Positions 35,407-44,193 of a stretch of 62,566 nucleotides of DNA are shown here, in pieces. The position numbers were made by a program, and so were the translations under genes. The notes beneath the pieces are model-generated. The model was not told the DNA's origin and ran no database searches. It saw only the letters and a list, made by a program, of their open reading frames with translations. The stretch's first letter is position 1. Every line of letters starts with the position of its first letter. The stretch is taken from positions 549,593-612,158 of the forward strand of contig KI547164.1 in the NCBI GenBank assembly GCA_000497835.1, written 5' to 3'. The stretch comes from a gamma proteobacterium L18 (lineage in GTDB: Bacteria > Pseudomonadota > Gammaproteobacteria > Pseudomonadales > Pseudomonadaceae).

Positions 35407-36339
35407 TTACGAGCGGTCCTTCATCTTGCGGAAGAAGGTGGCCAGCAGCGCGCCGGAAATGTTGTGCCACACACTGAACAACGCGCTGGGTACCGCTGCC
35501 AGCGGCGAGAAGTGCGCGCTGGCCAGGGCGGCGCCCAGCCCGGAGTTCTGCATGCCCACCTCCAGTGCCAGGGACTTGCGCTGGGCCAGCGGCAGCTTGA
35601 ACACCCGGCCAGTGAAGTAACCCAGCACAAAACCGAAGCTGTTGTGCAGGATTACCACGGCCATGATCAGCAGGCCCGACTCGGCGATCTTCGCCTGGCT
35701 GGCGGCCACCACGGCGCAGACGATCATCACGATGCTGACCACCGACACCAGTGGCAACACTTCCACGGCGTAATGCACGCGCGCGCCCAGCAAGCGTTGG
35801 GCGACCACGCCCAGCACGATCGGCAGCATCACCAGTTGCAGGATCGACCAGAACATCTCCATGAAGGACACCGGCAACCACGCCGAGGCCAGCAGCCAGA
35901 TCAGCGCCGGGGTCAGCAGCGGGGCGAGTAGGGTGGTGACGGCGGCGATGGCCACCGACAGCGCCAGGTCACCCTTGGCCAGCCAGGTCATGACGTTGGA
36001 AGCCGTGCCGCTTGGGCAACAGCCGACCAAAATCACGCCCACGGCGATTTCCGCCGGCAGGTGGAACAGCTGGCACAGCAGCCAGGCCATGCCCGGCATG
36101 ATCACGAAGTGCGCGACCACGCCCAGCAGCACGCGCCAGGGGTGGCGGCTGAGTTCGGCGAAATCGTCCAGCTTGAGGGTCAGGCCCATGCCGAACATCA
36201 CCAGGCCCAGCAGCGGCACGATCAGCACCTTGAGGGCAATGAACCACTGCGGGAACAGGAAGGCGAGGACGGCGAACAGCAAGACCCAGTAAGCGAAGGT
36301 GTTGCCGACAAAGCGGCTGAGAGCGGCCAGGGCTCGCAT
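35407..36339 (-). CDS. bile acid:sodium symporter (BASS) family transporter
   Basis: A 310-residue inner-membrane protein with about nine to ten TM helices. Family marks are LLGLVMFGMGLTLK and the crossover region GCCPSGTASNVMTWLAKGD, followed by EVGMQNSGLGAALA. Bacterial members move organic anions such as pantoate, pyruvate or keto acids with sodium; the substrate here is unknown. It is on the same strand as gdx and rdgC but separated by the riboswitch on one side and a REP-like palindrome on the other, so it is probably its own unit. Confidence 0.9.
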   Translation of the reverse strand: MRALAALSRFVGNTFAYWVLLFAVLAFLFPQWFIALKVLIVPLLGLVMFGMGLTLKLDDFAELSRHPWRVLLGVVAHFVIMPGMAWLLCQLFHLPAEIAVGVILVGCCPSGTASNVMTWLAKGDLALSVAIAAVTTLLAPLLTPALIWLLASAWLPVSFMEMFWSILQLVMLPIVLGVVAQRLLGARVHYAVEVLPLVSVVSIVMIVCAVVAASQAKIAESGLLIMAVVILHNSFGFVLGYFTGRVFKLPLAQRKSLALEVGMQNSGLGAALASAHFSPLAAVPSALFSVWHNISGALLATFFRKMKDRS

Positions 36340-36374
36340 GGGGGTGTTTCCTTGTTATGGATTGCGGTGGCAAT

Positions 36375-36430
36375 GATGCGGCCTACGGCCGCTGCTACAG
36401 GTTTGTGTAGCAGTGGCCGCAGGCCGCGTC
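36375..36430. repeat. REP-like inverted repeat (GTAGCAG-GGCCG family)
   Basis: GATGCGGCCTACGGCCGCTG... (36375-36398) is mirrored with three mismatches by 36407-36430, with an 8-bp loop. It lies 10 bp after the rdgC stop and may end its transcript. The core resembles the element at 62278. Confidence 0.8.
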
Positions 36431-36439
36431 AGGGCCGCA

Positions 36440-37360
36440 TCAGATACCCTGCGGCAGCTCTTCGCCGCCCAGGGCTTCGAACAGCGCCGGCAGGAAGTCG
36501 CCGAAGGTCAGCATCATCAGGGTGAAGCTGGCGTCCAGTTGGCCCAGGGCCTCGTCGCCGCCGTCTTCTTCTGCCTGGTCCTGCAGCAGTTCTTCGAACT
36601 TCAGGCGCTTGACCACCATCTTGTCGTCCAGCACGAACGACAGCTTGTCCTGCCAGGCCAGCGACAGTTGGGTCACCAGTTTGCCGGTGCTCAGGTGCAG
36701 TTGGATCTCGTCGGCGGTCAGGTCCTGGCGCTTGCAGCGCACGATGCCACCGTCTTCTTCCACTTCACGCAGCTCGCATTCGTCCAGCACGTAGAAATCG
36801 GGCGCGGCCTGCTGGGTTTTGACCCACTCGGTCATCACCGCGGTCGGCGAGGTTTTCACGGTCAGCGGGCGTACCGGCAGCGAGCCGATCACTTCGCGCA
36901 GGGTGGACAGCAGGTCTTCGGCGCGCTTGGGGCTGGCCGAATTCACCAGGATCAGGCCCTGCTTGGGGGCGATGGCGGCGAAGGTCGACGAGCGACGGAT
37001 AAAGGCACGCGGCAGGAAGGCCTGGATGATCTCGTCCTTGATCTGGTCGCGCTCTTTCTTGTAGACCTTGCGCATCTGCTCGGCTTCGATCTCTTCGACC
37101 TTCTCTTTGACGGCGTCGCGCACGACGCTGCCAGGCAGGATGCGTTCTTCCTTGCGGGCGCTGATCAGCAGGAAGTCGCCGCTGACGTGAACCAGCGGGG
37201 CGTCTTCACCTTTACCAAAGGGGGCGACGAAACCGTAGGTGGTCAGCTCCTGGCTGGCGCAGGGGCGGGCCGGCTTGGTGGCCAATGCGGTTTCCAGTGC
37301 TTCGGCATCGAAAGGAATATCTTGGGTCAAACGGTAGACAAGCAGGTTTTTGAACCACAT
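36440..37360 (-). CDS. rdgC: recombination-associated protein RdgC
   Basis: A 306-residue nucleoid-associated protein that forms a ring dimer round DNA and moderates RecA. The start [17 protein letters not shown] is typical, as are [18 protein letters not shown] text near residue 45, ERILPGSVV and the Lys/Glu-rich helix [20 protein letters not shown]. Start at 37360 is preferred to an in-frame upstream codon. It is the last gene before the tRNA unit. Family length (about 300) fits. Confidence 0.95.
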   Translation of the reverse strand: MWFKNLLVYRLTQDIPFDAEALETALATKPARPCASQELTTYGFVAPFGKGEDAPLVHVSGDFLLISARKEERILPGSVVRDAVKEKVEEIEAEQMRKVYKKERDQIKDEIIQAFLPRAFIRRSSTFAAIAPKQGLILVNSASPKRAEDLLSTLREVIGSLPVRPLTVKTSPTAVMTEWVKTQQAAPDFYVLDECELREVEEDGGIVRCKRQDLTADEIQLHLSTGKLVTQLSLAWQDKLSFVLDDKMVVKRLKFEELLQDQAEEDGGDEALGQLDASFTLMMLTFGDFLPALFEALGGEELPQGI

Positions 37361-37472
37361 GGGGTGAATCACTCCTCAGCACATAAGGGGCGCATTATTG
37401 TCCCGTGTGAGGGCGCAGGCCAACCCTGCGCTAAGTCTTTGGAAGGCTTGGAAAAATAAAATAAAAAAGAGC

Positions 37473-37501
37473 TTGCCAGGCTATAGGTGCATCCGTAGAA
37501 T
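37473..37501 (+). promoter_or_regulatory. sigma-70 promoter of first tRNA unit
   Basis: TTGCCA, a 17-bp spacer and TAGAAT, followed by the GC-rich discriminator GCGCGCC. That discriminator is usual for stringently controlled stable-RNA promoters. An A/T-rich tract upstream (37453-37470) may be an UP element. Confidence 0.82.
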
Positions 37502-37523
37502 GCGCGCCACACCGAGAGACAAA

Positions 37524-37599
37524 GGGTGATTAGCTCAGCCGGGAGAGCATCTGCCTTACAAGCAGAGGGTCGGCGGTTCGATCCCGTCATCACCCACCA
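37524..37599 (+). tRNA. tRNA-Val (anticodon TAC)
   Basis: A 76-nt cloverleaf with acceptor GGGTGAT/ATCACCC, T loop GGTTCGATCCC, anticodon loop CTTACAA, and encoded CCA. Nearly the E. coli sequence. Confidence 0.98.
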
Positions 37600-37612
37600 C
37601 TCAGTGTATCGC

Positions 37613-37689
37613 GCAGCGGTAGTTCAGTCGGTTAGAATACCGGCCTGTCACGCCGGGGGTCGCGGGTTCGAGTCCCGTCCGCTGCGCCA
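37613..37689 (+). tRNA. tRNA-Asp (anticodon GTC)
   Basis: A 77-nt cloverleaf with acceptor GCAGCGG/CCGCTGC, discriminator G, anticodon loop CTGTCAC, T arm GCGGGTTCGAGTCCCGT and encoded CCA. Co-transcribed with tRNA-Val 13 bp upstream. Confidence 0.98.
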
Positions 37690-37730
37690 TATTCGGTATC
37701 AGGAACACTGAACGCCTGGTACCAACGAAA

Positions 37731-37756
37731 AAGCCTGCCTAGTGCAGGCTTTTTTT
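37731..37756 (+). terminator. terminator of first tRNA unit
   Basis: AAGCCTGCCTAGTGCAGGCTT followed by T run; hairpin 41 bp after tRNA-Asp. Confidence 0.92.
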
Positions 37757-37807
37757 CGTCTGCAATAAATGATTGCGGCTGCGATGCAATAATTGTCATT
37801 TTGTTGC

Positions 37808-37836
37808 TTGCCATATGCAAAACCCATGCGTAGAAT
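37808..37836 (+). promoter_or_regulatory. sigma-70 promoter of second tRNA unit
   Basis: TTGCCA, 17-bp spacer, TAGAAT and the same GCGCGCC discriminator as the first copy. The spacer differs between copies, while the -35, the -10 and the leader (GCGCGCCACACCGAGAGAC) are conserved. Confidence 0.82.
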
Positions 37837-37858
37837 GCGCGCCACACCGAGAGACGAA

Positions 37859-37934
37859 GGGTGATTAGCTCAGCCGGGAGAGCATCTGCCTTACAAGCAG
37901 AGGGTCGGCGGTTCGATCCCGTCATCACCCACCA
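37859..37934 (+). tRNA. tRNA-Val (anticodon TAC), second copy
   Basis: Identical in sequence to the copy at 37524, with encoded CCA. Confidence 0.98.
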
Positions 37935-37953
37935 CTCGCTCACAGTGTATCGC

Positions 37954-38030
37954 GCAGCGGTAGTTCAGTCGGTTAGAATACCGGCCTGTCACGCCGGGGG
38001 TCGCGGGTTCGAGTCCCGTCCGCTGCGCCA
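37954..38030 (+). tRNA. tRNA-Asp (anticodon GTC), second copy
   Basis: Identical to the copy at 37613; the spacer after tRNA-Val is 6 bp longer in this unit. Confidence 0.98.
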
Positions 38031-38070
38031 TATTCGGTACCAGGAACACTGAACGCCTGGTACCAAAAAA

Positions 38071-38097
38071 GAAGCCTGCCTTGTGCAGGCTTTTTTT
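38071..38097 (+). terminator. terminator of second tRNA unit
   Basis: GAAGCCTGCCTTGTGCAGGC followed by seven T; same hairpin as the first unit except loop bases. Confidence 0.92.
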
Positions 38098-38144
38098 CGT
38101 CTGTATTTTTTGATTCGCGAGGCAGGGCCACTAGGCAGGGCCAC

Positions 38145-38233
38145 TGTGGGAGCGGGCTCTGCCCGCGAAGAAGGGCGCGCGGTGTAACTGAAGATGCGCG
38201 GTGCTTGCTTCGCGAGCAGAGCCCGCTCCCACA
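38145..38233. repeat. REP pair, GTGGGAGCGGGCTCTGCCCGCG family
   Basis: TGTGGGAGCGGGCTCTGCCC from 38145 and its inverse ending at 38233. It lies between the tRNA unit and the acylase gene (stop at 38255). Confidence 0.9.
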
Positions 38234-38254
38234 ACAGACAGGCGTTCCTGAACT

Positions 38255-40708
38255 TTACTTGGCGGGGGTCAGGGTCAGGCGTTTGGTGCCGTAGGCGCGG
38301 TCGAAGTTCTGCGGCTGCAGCGGGATGCTGACGTACTGCCCCTTCATCCAGCCATCGATGCCGTCAGCGTAATGCGGGCTGGCCGGGTTACCCGACTGGC
38401 CTGGGCTGTTTTGCCCCATCAGCGGCTCGTTCTGCGCAAAGTCGACGATAAAGCGCATGGTCGCCGCTTGCGTCACATCAAAGCTCTGGCCCCAGGCATA
38501 CGCCGCGGCATTGAGGGTGGTGTGATCGCCCCCCGCCTGACGCACCGGTTGCGCAGCGCCCTTGATGGCCCACTGGTAATGGTGCAGGTTGCCCCACTGC
38601 CAGGCCTTGTGGTCGGCGCCCAGTTGGTGTTCGCCCTCGTTGACGGCCGCCGCCAGGCTGCGCGCCAGGATAGCCGGCTTGTCCTCTTTCTGCGCCGTGC
38701 GCACGTCATCCCAGAACGGGCTGTCCTCGCGGGCCAGCAGGTGATCGGCCTGGGCCGAGTACGACAGGTTGCCGGCGGCCACGAAGGCTTTCCACGCCGG
38801 GCTGTCCTGCGGGCCCAGTTCGTCGAGGAAGATCTGCTTGCTGCTTTCCTGCAGGAACAGTTCGTACAGCGCTGCGTCCGACGATTGCGCCGCCAGGTTG
38901 CCGTTGAACGCCAGCAGGCGGGTCAGGGCTTCCTGGGCCTTGGCGCGGTCGGCGGCGGGCAGGGCATCGATGGCCTGTTTCAGCGGCAGGGCCATGCCCG
39001 GCGCCTGGAACATGCCCTTGAGCTTGGCGGCGAAGGTGGTGGTCTGGTCATACTGCATGGCGATCAGGCTGCGGGTGTCCTGCTTGCCGGCGCCGGCCAG
39101 CTCCGCCAGGCGCTCGCTGCGCTCCGGGTAGTACCAGGAACTGGACAGTTGCATGCCGTAGCCTTTGGGCACGGTGCGCTGGTTGGCGGTGCCCAGCCAG
39201 CCCTGCGGCGGGTCCTGGTCATAGGGGTGCAGCATGGCGTCGGCAAAGCCGTCCCAATCGTAGCGGCCGTCCCAGCCCGGTGAAGGCACCAGGCCACGGC
39301 CTTCGCGGCGGTTGGGCAGGCGGCCGGTGACTTGCCAGCCCACGTGCTGAGCGTCGGCGAACACCATGTTGACGGCGATGGCGCGGATTTCCCGGCTGGC
39401 GTCCGACGCGGCGTCCACGGACTTGGCCCGCGACAGGTCGAACAGCGCATCCAGGCTCTTGTCGTCCTTGAAGTCCGGGGTTTGCAGGGCCAGGCCCAGG
39501 CCGCTGTCGATGGGGGCGCCGCCCAGCATGCTGTTGAGCAGCGTGCCATGACGGGTATCAAACACGGCTTCGCGCAGCGGCGCCTGGCCTTTGGCAAAGA
39601 AGGTTTCCTGGCGCACGCCCACCGGCCTCCACTTGCCATCGGCCAGGTATTGCAACTGGTTACCCTGACGTTGCAGCTTCTCCAGGAACAGGTCCTGATT
39701 GTCGCCCATGGCTGGGGTCATGCTCCAGGCCACCTTGCCGTTGAAGCCGGCCATCACGCCAGGGATACCGGCCAGGGACACGCCCGCTGCCTGGTATTTG
39801 GGCGCGCGGATCTGCACATAGCTCCACAGCGACGGGGCGCTCAGCGGCTGGTGCGTATCGCTGGCCAGCAAGCTGCGACCACTGCGTGCGCGGGCCGGGG
39901 TGATGGCCCAGTTGTCGGCGCTGGTCAGGTTTGTCAGGTTCAGGCCGGCCAGATCGCTGGTGGCCTTGTCGACGTTGGCCAGGCCGGGAATCTGCGCCAG
40001 GCTGACGCCCTTGAGCTTGTCGGTTTCATCGAACGGCAGTGGCTCATCCGGGTAGGTGGGGATCAGCCAGGCCAGCTTGTCGGCGCCCACTTTCTGCGCC
40101 AGGGTCAGCGATGCCAATTCTTCGCGCAGGTTGGCCGACAGGCTGAAGTTGAACAGGGCGAAGATCAGCGCCGAGTCTTCCGGCTTCCAGTACTCGGGCT
40201 TGTAGCCCGACTCGGCCAGGTCCATCGGCAGCTTGTCGCGGTAGCGGAACAGGTAGGCGTTGACGCCACGGGCGTACACCTCGAAGAAGCGCTTGAGGCG
40301 CGGCGACGCGGCGGCGTACATCTCCTCCGCGTTTTTCTTCAGGTTGACGGCGCGCATGAAGCGGTCGACGTCGAGCATGCCTGGGCCGGCCATTTCCGAC
40401 AGGCGACCCTGGGCCAGCAGGCGCATGCCCACCATCTGGCTGATGCGGTCGCTGGCATTGATATAGCCCTGGGCGAACAGCGCGTCGTGGAAGTTGCTGC
40501 TCTCGATCAGCGGCATGCCACTGGCGTTGCGGCGCACCGAGACGTTCTGGGCCAGCCCCTTGAGCGGCTGCACGCCACTGTCGGGCGGCACGCTGTCGGC
40601 ATAACGGCTGTCCAGCCATGACTGGCAACCGGTCAGGCTGATCAGCCCGGCCAGGGTCGCGGCGACGCCGAACCGGGGAAGAAATTGAGTAAAGGCTGGC
40701 GAGGCCAT
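38255..40708 (-). CDS. quiP: penicillin-acylase-family protein, QuiP-type AHL acylase lacking the usual nucleophile
   Basis: An 817-residue Ntn-hydrolase-family protein resembling QuiP, which cleaves acyl-homoserine lactones. It has an N-terminal export signal ending in a lipobox-like LTGC (Cys28), an alpha region to about residue 262 and a beta region with [32 protein letters not shown] and [10 protein letters not shown]. Active family members begin the beta chain with Ser-Asn-x-Trp; here the aligned residues are Ala264-Asp265-Asn266-Trp267, with a Ser only at 263. Self-cleavage and catalysis are therefore doubtful. The rest is intact in one frame. The neighbour GST gene also flanks quiP in P. 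aeruginosa as I recall, which supports orthology. Confidence 0.85.
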   Translation of the reverse strand: MASPAFTQFLPRFGVAATLAGLISLTGCQSWLDSRYADSVPPDSGVQPLKGLAQNVSVRRNASGMPLIESSNFHDALFAQGYINASDRISQMVGMRLLAQGRLSEMAGPGMLDVDRFMRAVNLKKNAEEMYAAASPRLKRFFEVYARGVNAYLFRYRDKLPMDLAESGYKPEYWKPEDSALIFALFNFSLSANLREELASLTLAQKVGADKLAWLIPTYPDEPLPFDETDKLKGVSLAQIPGLANVDKATSDLAGLNLTNLTSADNWAITPARARSGRSLLASDTHQPLSAPSLWSYVQIRAPKYQAAGVSLAGIPGVMAGFNGKVAWSMTPAMGDNQDLFLEKLQRQGNQLQYLADGKWRPVGVRQETFFAKGQAPLREAVFDTRHGTLLNSMLGGAPIDSGLGLALQTPDFKDDKSLDALFDLSRAKSVDAASDASREIRAIAVNMVFADAQHVGWQVTGRLPNRREGRGLVPSPGWDGRYDWDGFADAMLHPYDQDPPQGWLGTANQRTVPKGYGMQLSSSWYYPERSERLAELAGAGKQDTRSLIAMQYDQTTTFAAKLKGMFQAPGMALPLKQAIDALPAADRAKAQEALTRLLAFNGNLAAQSSDAALYELFLQESSKQIFLDELGPQDSPAWKAFVAAGNLSYSAQADHLLAREDSPFWDDVRTAQKEDKPAILARSLAAAVNEGEHQLGADHKAWQWGNLHHYQWAIKGAAQPVRQAGGDHTTLNAAAYAWGQSFDVTQAATMRFIVDFAQNEPLMGQNSPGQSGNPASPHYADGIDGWMKGQYVSIPLQPQNFDRAYGTKRLTLTPAK

Positions 40709-40854
40709 GGTGGAGGCTCCTGCGGGGCTGGCGTGTAAAAGGCGCTACGTTAGTGAGCGCGCACACGCCACGCAAGCGGGCCGCCAGCTTTATTTGCACC
40801 GCAGGTCGGCGGGCGCCGCAGGCGGGTGGCCAAGTGCCTGCGGCGCAACGCAAA

Positions 40855-41499
40855 TCAGGCTTTCGGCGGGTTGATCCGGTCTACCCAGGCGTAGGCGCGT
40901 TCGGTGGCCGGGCGCGCCTTGATGGCGTGGAACCAGCGCTTGAGGTGGGGGAAATCATCGAGGTTCTGGCTTTGCCGCTCGTAGGGCACTACCCAGGGGT
41001 AGATGGCCATGTCGGCAATGCTGTAGTCATCACCGGCGACGAAGGCGCGGTCGGCCAGGCGCTTGTCGAGCACCCCGTAGAGGCGGGCGGTCTCGTCGAT
41101 GTAGCGCTTCATGGCGTAGGGGATTTTTTCCGGGGCGAACACATTGAAGTGGTGGTTCTGCCCGGCCATCGGGCCAAGGCCACCCATCTGCCAGAACAGC
41201 CATTGCAGCACCTGCTCGCGGCCATGCAGGTCGCGGGGGATGAACTGGCCGGTCTTCTCCGCCAGGTACAGCAGAATCGCGCCCGACTCAAATAGCGAAA
41301 TGGCTTCGCCACCGTCGGCAGGCTGGGTGTCGACGATTGCCGGGATGCGGTTGTTGGGGGATATCTTCAGGAAGGCCGGCTCGAACTGTTCGTTCTTGCC
41401 GATATTGACCGGGTGGACCTGGTACTCAAGCCCGGCTTCTTCCAGAAACAGGGTGATCTTGTGGCCGTTGGGGGTAGTCCAGTAATGCAGATCGATCAT
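40855..41499 (-). CDS. glutathione S-transferase family protein (YghU/YfcG-like)
   Basis: A 214-residue cytosolic protein with a thioredoxin-like N-terminal domain (IDLHYWTTPNGHKITLFLEE), the cis-Pro motif NNRIPAIVD, the glutathione-binding FESGAILLYLAE, and an all-helical C-terminal half with ERQSQNLDDFPHLKRW. The TPNG segment marks the YfcG/YghU group, which uses Thr/Asn rather than Ser/Tyr for the thiol and often acts as a disulfide reductase. Start at 41499 (MIDLHYW). On the same strand as the acylase, 146 bp upstream, possibly a separate unit. Confidence 0.9.
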   Translation of the reverse strand: MIDLHYWTTPNGHKITLFLEEAGLEYQVHPVNIGKNEQFEPAFLKISPNNRIPAIVDTQPADGGEAISLFESGAILLYLAEKTGQFIPRDLHGREQVLQWLFWQMGGLGPMAGQNHHFNVFAPEKIPYAMKRYIDETARLYGVLDKRLADRAFVAGDDYSIADMAIYPWVVPYERQSQNLDDFPHLKRWFHAIKARPATERAYAWVDRINPPKA

Positions 41500-41621
41500 G
41501 AAACGCTCCAAAGTCTCAAACGTCTTGCCGGACCGACTGTTTTACTCCCCTGCTAATTTGTTTCAAGGAATTTCAGCATTCCAGGGCCGGAAGCGCATGC
41601 GCCCAGCCCTGGATCATTCAA

Positions 41622-41825
41622 TCAGGCGCCGTGGCACTTCTTGAATTTCTTGCCGTTGCCGCATGGGCACGGGTCGTTGCGGCCCACGTCTTTCAGGGCG
41701 TTACGCACGGGCTCCTGCGGCTCGTGGTTGCAGTGCGGACCGTGTACATGGCCGTGGTCGTGGTGGTGATCATGGTCGTGATCGTGGTTGCAGTCAGGGC
41801 CATGGACATGGGGTTGCTGGGTCAT
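41622..41825 (-). CDS. His-rich SEC-C motif protein
   Basis: A 67-residue protein with two parts. Residues 5-35 are extremely rich in His and Asp (repeats of DHDH/HHDH plus two HGPxCNH units); residues 48-66 are a SEC-C zinc motif, [21 protein letters not shown] binds zinc and mediates contact with SecB or the ribosome; the His/Cys arm could store or deliver metal. Start [11 protein letters not shown] is clear. A second SEC-C protein (43713) lies 2 kb away. Confidence 0.85.
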   Translation of the reverse strand: MTQQPHVHGPDCNHDHDHDHHHDHGHVHGPHCNHEPQEPVRNALKDVGRNDPCPCGNGKKFKKCHGA

Positions 41826-41992
41826 CTGGGTGTCTCCGAATTAGATCGGGGGGGATTATCTCATTGCGGGTGGGGGGAGTGGAGGGCGGCAAACAAAGAA
41901 ATATCCTGCGTGGGAATCGGAAACGGCTGATGGTCGCGGAAGGGCTTGACCTCTTAGGCTTTTTGTACGCCAATGACGCAGCTGGAATCTTG

Positions 41993-42307
41993 ATGATTTT
42001 TGTAGAAACGCGGGTATTTACCGAGGACTTGCCCAAGTACCTTACTGATGAGGAGTACCGTGCGTTTCAAGTCTATTTGGCTCGCGATCCGGAGGCCGGC
42101 GATAGAATCCCGGGCACCGGTGGACTGAGAAAGGTTCGCTGGTCGGTCGCAACCCGGGGAAAAAGGGGAGGGGTGCGGATCATCTATTATTACTTGATGC
42201 CCATGGATCAGTTGCGGCTGATCCTGATTTATCAGAAAGGGATCAAGGATGATCTGCTTGAGGAAGAAAAACGTCAGCTCAAAGCGCTGAATCGAGGTTG
42301 GTCGTAA
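41993..42307 (+). CDS. RelE/HigB-type toxin
   Basis: A 104-residue basic protein of the RelE/ParE superfamily, predicted mRNA interferase. Starts MIFVETRVFTEDLPKYLTDE; the core has GTGGLRKVRWSVATRGKRGG, then VRIIYYYLMPMDQLRLILIYQKG and a Lys-rich helix. These Arg/Lys/Tyr positions fit RelE-like active sites. The next gene begins on the last base of the stop codon (TAATG), so toxin precedes antitoxin as in higBA. GC is lower than the neighbours, a sign of transfer. Confidence 0.88.
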   Translation: MIFVETRVFTEDLPKYLTDEEYRAFQVYLARDPEAGDRIPGTGGLRKVRWSVATRGKRGGVRIIYYYLMPMDQLRLILIYQKGIKDDLLEEEKRQLKALNRGWS

Positions 42308-42597
42308 TGGAAAAAGAGCTATTCAATCGCCTTCTGCAAGGCATGCAGGAAATGGACGAGATTCATCGCGGTGTATGCGAGCCGTCCCGGGTGTTTTATG
42401 TGGATGCGTTGAAGGTCAAGGAGATACGTCAATCGACAGGTCTATCGCAGGAGGGTTTTGCTCGCACGATTGATGTGGCGGTGGGCACCTTGCGCAATTG
42501 GGAGCAAGGGCGTCGTGAGCCTGATGGGCCTGCGAGGGCGTTACTGCGTGCCATCTACAATGATCCCGAGCATGTCCTTGCGGCGTTGCGTCGATGA
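42307..42597 (+). CDS. HTH antitoxin (NadS/HigA-like)
   Basis: A 96-residue protein with an XRE-family helix-turn-helix at about 36-80 (EIRQSTGLSQEGFARTIDVA, then GTLRNWEQGRREPDGPARAL). It would bind the toxin and repress the operon. The start overlaps the toxin stop by one base. The gene ends 6 bp from the convergent lipoprotein gene. N-terminal residues 1-30 may be the toxin-binding arm. Confidence 0.88.
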   Translation: MEKELFNRLLQGMQEMDEIHRGVCEPSRVFYVDALKVKEIRQSTGLSQEGFARTIDVAVGTLRNWEQGRREPDGPARALLRAIYNDPEHVLAALRR

Positions 42598-42603
42598 TCA
42601 GAC

Positions 42604-43083
42604 CTATTTGCGCATCAACTCCCCCGGCATGATTTCCCCACTACGCCGCAAAATCACCTCATCCCAATCCACCACCCCCGTCTTCAACTCGCCCTCCAGC
42701 CGATAGGGAATCGGCCGATCCGGGTGCTTCAACAGCTTCACCACATCGCGCAGGTGCTCCCACAGGTTGGTGCGCACCGGCACGTCATAACGGGCACTGG
42801 AATGTCCATCCACCCGCAGCCATTCGTCGTATTCGTCGTCGGCCAGCAGGAAGCCGGCCAGTTGCACGCGGTATTTCAGGCCGCGCACGGTCAGGGTGCT
42901 GTCGTTGGGGTTGTCGATGCGAAAGTGCAGCATGAATTGCTGCTGCAATAGCTTGGCCTTTACGACTTGCACGGACAGCAGGCGCACCTGGGGCGTACGG
43001 CTGTCATCGGCAAACCAACTGGCGCAGCCGCTCAGGCCCAGCAACAGGCAGGTGGTAATCAGGCGCAGTGTCCATTTATGCAT
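42604..43083 (-). CDS. LEA14-like (WHy domain) lipoprotein
   Basis: A 160-residue lipoprotein: signal peptide with lipobox LSGC (Cys about residue 20), then a WHy/LEA type 2 domain marked by FMLHFRIDNPNDSTLTVRGL, the Ig-like fold with the characteristic NPN turn. Relatives protect against desiccation or bind envelope partners; the precise role is unknown. Start at 43083 gives the signal peptide; longer frames do not. It is convergent with the toxin-antitoxin unit. Confidence 0.85.
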   Translation of the reverse strand: MHKWTLRLITTCLLLGLSGCASWFADDSRTPQVRLLSVQVVKAKLLQQQFMLHFRIDNPNDSTLTVRGLKYRVQLAGFLLADDEYDEWLRVDGHSSARYDVPVRTNLWEHLRDVVKLLKHPDRPIPYRLEGELKTGVVDWDEVILRRSGEIMPGELMRK

Positions 43084-43186
43084 GGTCAGTCCCTCGCGTT
43101 GCCTTGAGTCTACAACCCACACCTGGCTTGTTGGCAAAATCCTGAATGGGCCATACTGTGGCCATTACTCTCGATGGACCATAGCG

Positions 43187-43723
43187 ATGGGACTGTTCGA
43201 AATTGTCTTCCGCGGTGAGTTGGTGCCGGGTGCGCAGCTGGCGCTGGTGAAGGCCAACCTGGCCAAGTTGTTCCAGTCTGATGGCGCACGGATCGACGCG
43301 CTGTTCAGCGGCCGGCGGCTGGTGCTCAAGAGTGACCTGGATCCCCAGGCAGCGGAGAAATACCGCTCGACACTTGAGCGCGCCGGGATCGTGGTCACGG
43401 TTGAGGCGGTGCCGGTGTCAGTGGAGGAGATCGAAATGGCGCCTCCGCCCGACGCGCCGGGGTTTGTCCGCAAGCCCGCAAAAATGGCCGAGCCCTGGGT
43501 GGCGCGCGATTGCTACATGGCGGCCTTCGTCGAGGTTCAGGCGCCCGACTACGACGTGGCGCAAGTCGGCAGCGACCTGCAGCCGACAAAGCCCCAAGTA
43601 CCGCCGCCGCGCCTGGACCTGGCGCAATTCAGCCTGGCCCCGCCTGGCAGCGACTTGGGTCAGCAGGCCAGGCCCGCCGCACCGCCGCCGCCGGACACCA
43701 GCCACCTCAAGGTTACGCGCTGA
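43187..43723 (+). CDS. conserved hypothetical protein with Pro-rich C-terminus
   Basis: A 178-residue cytosolic protein. The first ~75 residues ([20 protein letters not shown]...[12 protein letters not shown]) look like a small alpha/beta fold, and the rest is a Pro/Ala-rich, probably disordered tail ([19 protein letters not shown]). I recall similar proteins in other Pseudomonas but no function. Its last 11 bp overlap the 3' end of the convergent ychJ-type gene. Confidence 0.7.
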   Translation: MGLFEIVFRGELVPGAQLALVKANLAKLFQSDGARIDALFSGRRLVLKSDLDPQAAEKYRSTLERAGIVVTVEAVPVSVEEIEMAPPPDAPGFVRKPAKMAEPWVARDCYMAAFVEVQAPDYDVAQVGSDLQPTKPQVPPPRLDLAQFSLAPPGSDLGQQARPAAPPPPDTSHLKVTR

Positions 43724-44189
43724 GATAGCTGGCGCAGCACTTCTTGAATTTCTGCCCACTGGCGCACGGACACGCATCATTGCGCCCGGCCTTCAGTGGC
43801 ACCGTCGGGTCGATGAAATACCAGCGCCCGGCATTCTGTACAAACGAAGAACGCTCGCGGTGGCTGTGCTCGCCCGCGGCGTCATGCCAGCGCGCGACGA
43901 AGGTCACGAAGGCATGCTCGGGCTGGCCACCGAACACCTCGGCACTTTCCACCGTCAAACCCAGCCAGGTGCTCTGGGCGCTCCAGTCGCTGATGGACTG
44001 ACGGTCCAGGCCGCTCTGCTGCACCGGCAAGGTGGTGGCGACCAGGTATTCGATCAGGCCCAGCACGTAGGCGCTGTAGCGCGAGCGCATCAGCGCCTGG
44101 GCGTCGGGTGCCGGCAGGCCGGCGTGGTAGTGGCCGCAGCAGGCGTCCAGCAGGTTGCCGCTGCCGCAGGGGCAAATGCTTGTACTCAT
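43713..44189 (-). CDS. YchJ-family SEC-C protein (UPF0225)
   Basis: A 158-residue protein with SEC-C zinc motifs at both ends: [14 protein letters not shown] at residues 6-19 and [16 protein letters not shown] near the C-terminus, enclosing an NTF2-like domain ([19 protein letters not shown]). Length and order match E. coli YchJ. Function is unknown. The gene starts 4 bp after the stop of the upstream gene (44194), indicating an operon. Confidence 0.92.
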   Translation of the reverse strand: MSTSICPCGSGNLLDACCGHYHAGLPAPDAQALMRSRYSAYVLGLIEYLVATTLPVQQSGLDRQSISDWSAQSTWLGLTVESAEVFGGQPEHAFVTFVARWHDAAGEHSHRERSSFVQNAGRWYFIDPTVPLKAGRNDACPCASGQKFKKCCASYLSA

Positions 44190-44193
44190 CGGG

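Noticed and set aside
37524..38030. tRNA-adjacent integrated element (attL/attR) suggested by the tRNA duplication
   Set aside because: No integrase or partial tRNA copy is present; both units are complete with promoter and terminator, so it is a simple tandem duplication.
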